Origin: Bradyrhizobium sp. AUGA SZCCT0176 | GTDB lineage: Bacteria > Pseudomonadota > Alphaproteobacteria > Rhizobiales > Xanthobacteraceae | DNA length: 64,000 bases | Direction: 5' to 3' | NCBI RefSeq assembly: GCF_018130145.1 | Contig: NZ_JAFCMB010000002.1 | Span: 310,001-374,000, forward strand | The notes under the pieces: model-generated | Told to the model about the DNA's origin: nothing | The model's database searches: none | What the model saw: the letters and a program-made list of their open reading frames with translations, nothing else | Program-made: the position numbers and the translations under genes | Shown: piece after piece, positions 61,447 through 64,000 of the stretch | How the letters are laid out: each line of letters begins with the position of its first letter | Position numbering within the stretch: the first letter of the stretch is position 1

Positions 61447-63045
61447 TCACACCGGCGCGCCTGATTTCACCAGCTTGTAGACCACCGAATCCATCAGCGC
61501 CTGGAACGAGGCGTCGATGATATTGGGCGACACGCCGACCGTGATCCAGCTATCGCCGTTTTCATCCTCGCTCTCGATCAGCACCCGCGTCACCGCCTCC
61601 GTGCCGCCATTGAGGATACGAACGCGATAATCGATCAGCTTCAGGCCTTCGATGTATGTCTGGTATTTGCCGAGGTCCTTGCGCAGCGCGACGTCGAGCG
61701 CGTTGACGGGGCCGTTGCCCTCCGCGGCCGAAATCAGCCGCTCGCCGGCGACATCGACCTTCACCACCGCGAGCGCCACCGTGACGCGCTGGCCGTTGGA
61801 ATTGTAGCGTTGCTCGACATTGACGTCGAACTGCTCGACCCGGAAATATTCCGGCACCCGCCCGAGCGTACGCCGCGCCAACAGATCGAACGACGCATTG
61901 GCGGATTCGTAGGCGTAACCCGCCGCCTCGCGCTCCTTCAGCTCCTCGACCAGCCGCGCCAGCTTCGGATCGCTCTTCTCGTAAGGAATGCCGGCGCGGT
62001 CGAGCTCGGCCATCACATTGGAACGGCCGGCCTGATCGGACACCAGCACCTTGCGATGGTTGCCGACCAGTTCGGGCAGCACGTGCTCATAGGTGTGCGG
62101 GTCCTTCATGACAGCGGAGGCGTGGATGCCGGTCTTGGTCACGAAGGCGCTTTCGCCGACATAGGCGGCGTGGCGGTTCGGCGCGCGGTTCAGCATGTCG
62201 TCGAGCGTCCGCGACACCTTCATCAAGGTCGCCATCTTTTCATCGGTGACGCCGATCTCGAAGGCGTCCGAAAATTCGTTCTTCAAGCGCAAGGTCGGGA
62301 TCAGCGAACAGAGATTGGCATTGCCGCAGCGCTCGCCGAGCCCGTTCAGCGTGCCCTGGATCTGCCGCACCCCGGCGCGCACCGCCGCGAGCGAGTTGGC
62401 GACCGCCTGCTCGGTGTCGTTATGGGCGTGGATGCCGACGTTACCGCCGGGAATGAGCTTGATCACGTCGCCGACGATGGTCTCGACTTCATGCGGCATG
62501 GTACCGCCATTGGTGTCGCACAGCACGACCCAGCGCGCGCCGGACTCATAAGCCGCCTTGGCGCAGGCTAGCGCGAACTCGGAATTCTCCTTGTAGCCAT
62601 CGAAGAAGTGCTCGCAATCCACCATCACCTCGCGGCCGGCGGCCTTGGCGGCACTCACGCTGTCGCGGATCGAGGCGAGGTTCTCTTCGTTCGTGGTTTC
62701 GAGCGCGACGCGCACCTGATAGGCGGAGGCTTTCGCGACAAAGCAGATCGCATCCGCCTTGGCCTCGATCAGTGCCGCCAGCCCCGGATCGTTCGAAGCC
62801 GAGCGGCCCGGACGCCGCGTCATGCCGAACGCGGTAAAGCGCGCATGGTCGAGCTTCGGCTTGGTGGCAAAGAACTCGGTATCGGTCGGATTGGCGCCGG
62901 GATAGCCGCCTTCGACATAGTCGATGCCGAGGTCGTCGAGCATGCCGGCGATGATCTGCTTGTCATGCAGCGTGAAGTCGACGCCGTTGGTTTGCGCGCC
63001 GTCGCGCAGCGTGGTGTCGAAGAGATAGAGGCGTTCGCGGCTCAT
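61447..63045 (-). CDS. cimA: (R)-citramalate synthase
   Basis: This 532-residue protein matches citramalate synthases (longer than homocitrate synthase-like members). The HMGL-like TIM barrel begins with YLFDTTLRDGAQTNGVDF. GGYPGANPTD, HAHNDTEQAVANSL and NGLGERCGNANL are the metal and substrate segments. The C-terminal LeuA dimer/regulatory domain spans about 400-525. It condenses pyruvate with acetyl-CoA to citramalate for isoleucine synthesis. ATG 63045 overlaps the GNAT stop (ATGA). Confidence 0.95.
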   Translation of the reverse strand: MSRERLYLFDTTLRDGAQTNGVDFTLHDKQIIAGMLDDLGIDYVEGGYPGANPTDTEFFATKPKLDHARFTAFGMTRRPGRSASNDPGLAALIEAKADAICFVAKASAYQVRVALETTNEENLASIRDSVSAAKAAGREVMVDCEHFFDGYKENSEFALACAKAAYESGARWVVLCDTNGGTMPHEVETIVGDVIKLIPGGNVGIHAHNDTEQAVANSLAAVRAGVRQIQGTLNGLGERCGNANLCSLIPTLRLKNEFSDAFEIGVTDEKMATLMKVSRTLDDMLNRAPNRHAAYVGESAFVTKTGIHASAVMKDPHTYEHVLPELVGNHRKVLVSDQAGRSNVMAELDRAGIPYEKSDPKLARLVEELKEREAAGYAYESANASFDLLARRTLGRVPEYFRVEQFDVNVEQRYNSNGQRVTVALAVVKVDVAGERLISAAEGNGPVNALDVALRKDLGKYQTYIEGLKLIDYRVRILNGGTEAVTRVLIESEDENGDSWITVGVSPNIIDASFQALMDSVVYKLVKSGAPV

Positions 63046-63551
63046 TGTGGCGCTCCTGGCGCGGCCTCGGCCAGCGTCTTCTGCATCGTGGTATTGGCGA
63101 GCCATTCACCGTTGATGGTGACGGTGTTGCGCTGCTTGCCGACGTAGCCGCGCTTCAGGAAGAATTCCTGCGCGTTGTCGCTGACGTCAACGGTAAGAAT
63201 CTTGGCACCACGCGCACCGGCAAGCTTTTCCAGCGCATCGCACAGCATGGCGCCGACGCCCTGCCCCACCGCGCTGGGGTGCACGAAGAGCATCTCGATG
63301 TGATCGGCGCCCTTCAGGGAGGCAAACCCGACCGGCGAATTCTGCAGCGTCGCGATCAGGGTCAATTCACCGGCCCGCTTCTTGCCGAATTGTTCCTCAT
63401 CATCGGCCGCCGACGCCCAGGCCTCCTGCTGCGCCTCGCTGTAATCGTCGCCGGTCAGTTCCTGGATCGCGGCAACGAAGATCGCCGCCACGACAGGGGT
63501 ATCCGCCGCAAGAAACGGCCGTAGTGCGGGTTTGGGCAACGACTGTCCCAT
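63042..63551 (-). CDS. GNAT-family N-acetyltransferase
   Basis: This is a 169-residue GNAT protein. The acetyl-CoA loop is VHPSAVGQGVGAMLCDALE, and VDVSDNAQEFFLKRGYV is the following conserved region. It is translationally coupled to cimA through an ATGA overlap. The 37-codon gene ends 4 bases upstream of its start. Substrate unknown. Confidence 0.92.
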   Translation of the reverse strand: MGQSLPKPALRPFLAADTPVVAAIFVAAIQELTGDDYSEAQQEAWASAADDEEQFGKKRAGELTLIATLQNSPVGFASLKGADHIEMLFVHPSAVGQGVGAMLCDALEKLAGARGAKILTVDVSDNAQEFFLKRGYVGKQRNTVTINGEWLANTTMQKTLAEAAPGAPQ

Positions 63552-63555
63552 CGCG

Positions 63556-63669
63556 TCAAAACACTCCGAACAATCTCAGCACGAGCACGACCGCCGCAAC
63601 GATCACGGCCCATTTGATGAAGATGTAGTAGCGCCAGTGTTTTGGGAAAGGCGTATCGGGTCTGGTCAT
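63556..63669 (-). CDS. 37-residue single-span membrane protein between cysS and the GNAT gene
   Basis: This ORF begins [16 protein letters not shown] and ends LRLFGVF. Residues about 17-36 form one hydrophobic helix. Its ATG overlaps the TGA of cysS by 3 bases, and it ends 4 bases before the GNAT start. The tight packing in a run of real genes supports it as coding. No family recognised; a rhizobial conserved small protein is likely. Confidence 0.6.
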   Translation of the reverse strand: MTRPDTPFPKHWRYYIFIKWAVIVAAVVLVLRLFGVF

Positions 63670-64000
63670 CACACAATCTCCCACGTGGTCACAGGTTTGC
63701 CGTCGGCGTCTTTACCGTCCTTGATGACAACGCCCATCGCGGCGAGTTCGTCACGGATCCGATCGGACTCCTTGAAGTCCTTACGCGCCCGCGCGGCGGC
63801 GCGTTCAACGATCAGCCGATCGACCTGCGCTGCATCGATGCCGCTCGCCTGCTGTTTCCGACCTTTCCAGTCTGCCGCACTCACGGACAGGAAACCGAGC
63901 AGCCGAAGGGACGCGGCGAACTCGCTTCGTTCGCGATCGCCACCGGACGCCGCTGCGTTGCGCAGGCCGTGCAAAACTGCCATGGCCTGCGCCGTGTTGA
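63669..64000 (-). CDS. cysS: Cysteinyl-tRNA synthetase, C-terminal end
   Basis: The frame is open to the right edge, so only the last 109 residues are present. [62 protein letters not shown] (by position) and TTWEIV are the C-terminal DALR/anticodon-binding part of bacterial Cys[18 protein letters not shown] is the most diagnostic segment. It leads the operon cysS - small membrane protein - GNAT - cimA. Catalytic domain and zinc site are outside the window. Confidence 0.92.
   Translation of the reverse strand, partial: NTAQAMAVLHGLRNAAASGGDRERSEFAASLRLLGFLSVSAADWKGRKQQASGIDAAQVDRLIVERAAARARKDFKESDRIRDELAAMGVVIKDGKDADGKPVTTWEIV

Noticed and set aside
1..64000. CRISPR arrays, tRNA/rRNA genes, transposases, prophage genes
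   Set aside because: I looked for regularly spaced repeats, cloverleaf-like segments and typical proteins and found none.

Overview
The window is GC-rich alphaproteobacterial DNA, very probably from Bradyrhizobium or a close relative in the Nitrobacteraceae. The reasons are the acpXL-fabZXL-fabF2XL-fabF1XL-lpxXL cluster for the very-long-chain acyl group of lipid A, the many Bug-type (TctC) solute-binding proteins, the tandem kup genes, the pssA-psd pair, and several extragenic palindromes of the kind common in that group. No rRNA, tRNA, CRISPR array, prophage, transposase or origin was seen. Both ends are cut: a VOC-fold gene at base 1 and cysS at base 64000.

Bases 1-16,400 are catabolic. 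On the minus strand a GntR regulator leads enoyl-CoA hydratase, a two-domain acyl-CoA dehydrogenase, a CaiB CoA-transferase and a Bug protein, with another acyl-CoA dehydrogenase divergent from it. Next comes a TetR-led minus-strand operon: LigI-like pyrone-dicarboxylate lactonase, Bug protein, GalB-like hydratase, LigK-like aldolase, a Pht5-like protein and a VOC-type extradiol dioxygenase. This reads as a lower meta-cleavage route to pyruvate and oxaloacetate. A 16-bp near-perfect palindrome lies in the TetR divergent promoter.

Bases 16,400-30,300 hold an MFS transporter and then about 12.5 kb of tightly packed minus-strand genes. These are a small exported protein, a formylglycine-generating enzyme, a membrane protein, a DUF202 protein, a CxAxR-type sulfatase, a DUF1622 protein, a HAD phosphatase carrying two frameshifts, a membrane protein, two DUF1254/DUF1214 proteins, a DUF3302 protein with its membrane fusion partner, and a Cache-sensor class III adenylate cyclase. 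This is the best candidate for an undescribed system: sulfatase maturation, envelope proteins and cAMP signalling in one transcription unit.

Bases 30,700-42,900 hold an outer-membrane MetA-type protein with an AraC regulator, a GGDEF-EAL protein, a HerA-like ATPase, an AhpD-fold protein and the lipid A VLCFA cluster. In that cluster FabF2XL has no nucleophilic cysteine, so it looks like a chain-length-factor partner of FabF1XL. Bases 42,900-48,500 carry amino-acid and polyamine genes (PLP dehydratase, PotF-like binding protein, aminotransferase), a rhodanese, a GNAT acetyltransferase and an unrecognised membrane protein.

Bases 48,500-64,000 carry two tandem kup genes separated by a nested palindrome, motAB, a Bug plus RraA-like pair, pssA-psd, an Atm1-type ABC exporter, a LOG-family protein, a small VOC protein, cimA, a GNAT protein, a 37-residue membrane protein and the 3' end of cysS. 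Two very short membrane ORFs (37 codons each, at 42,755 and 63,556) are annotated from ribosome-binding site or overlap evidence.
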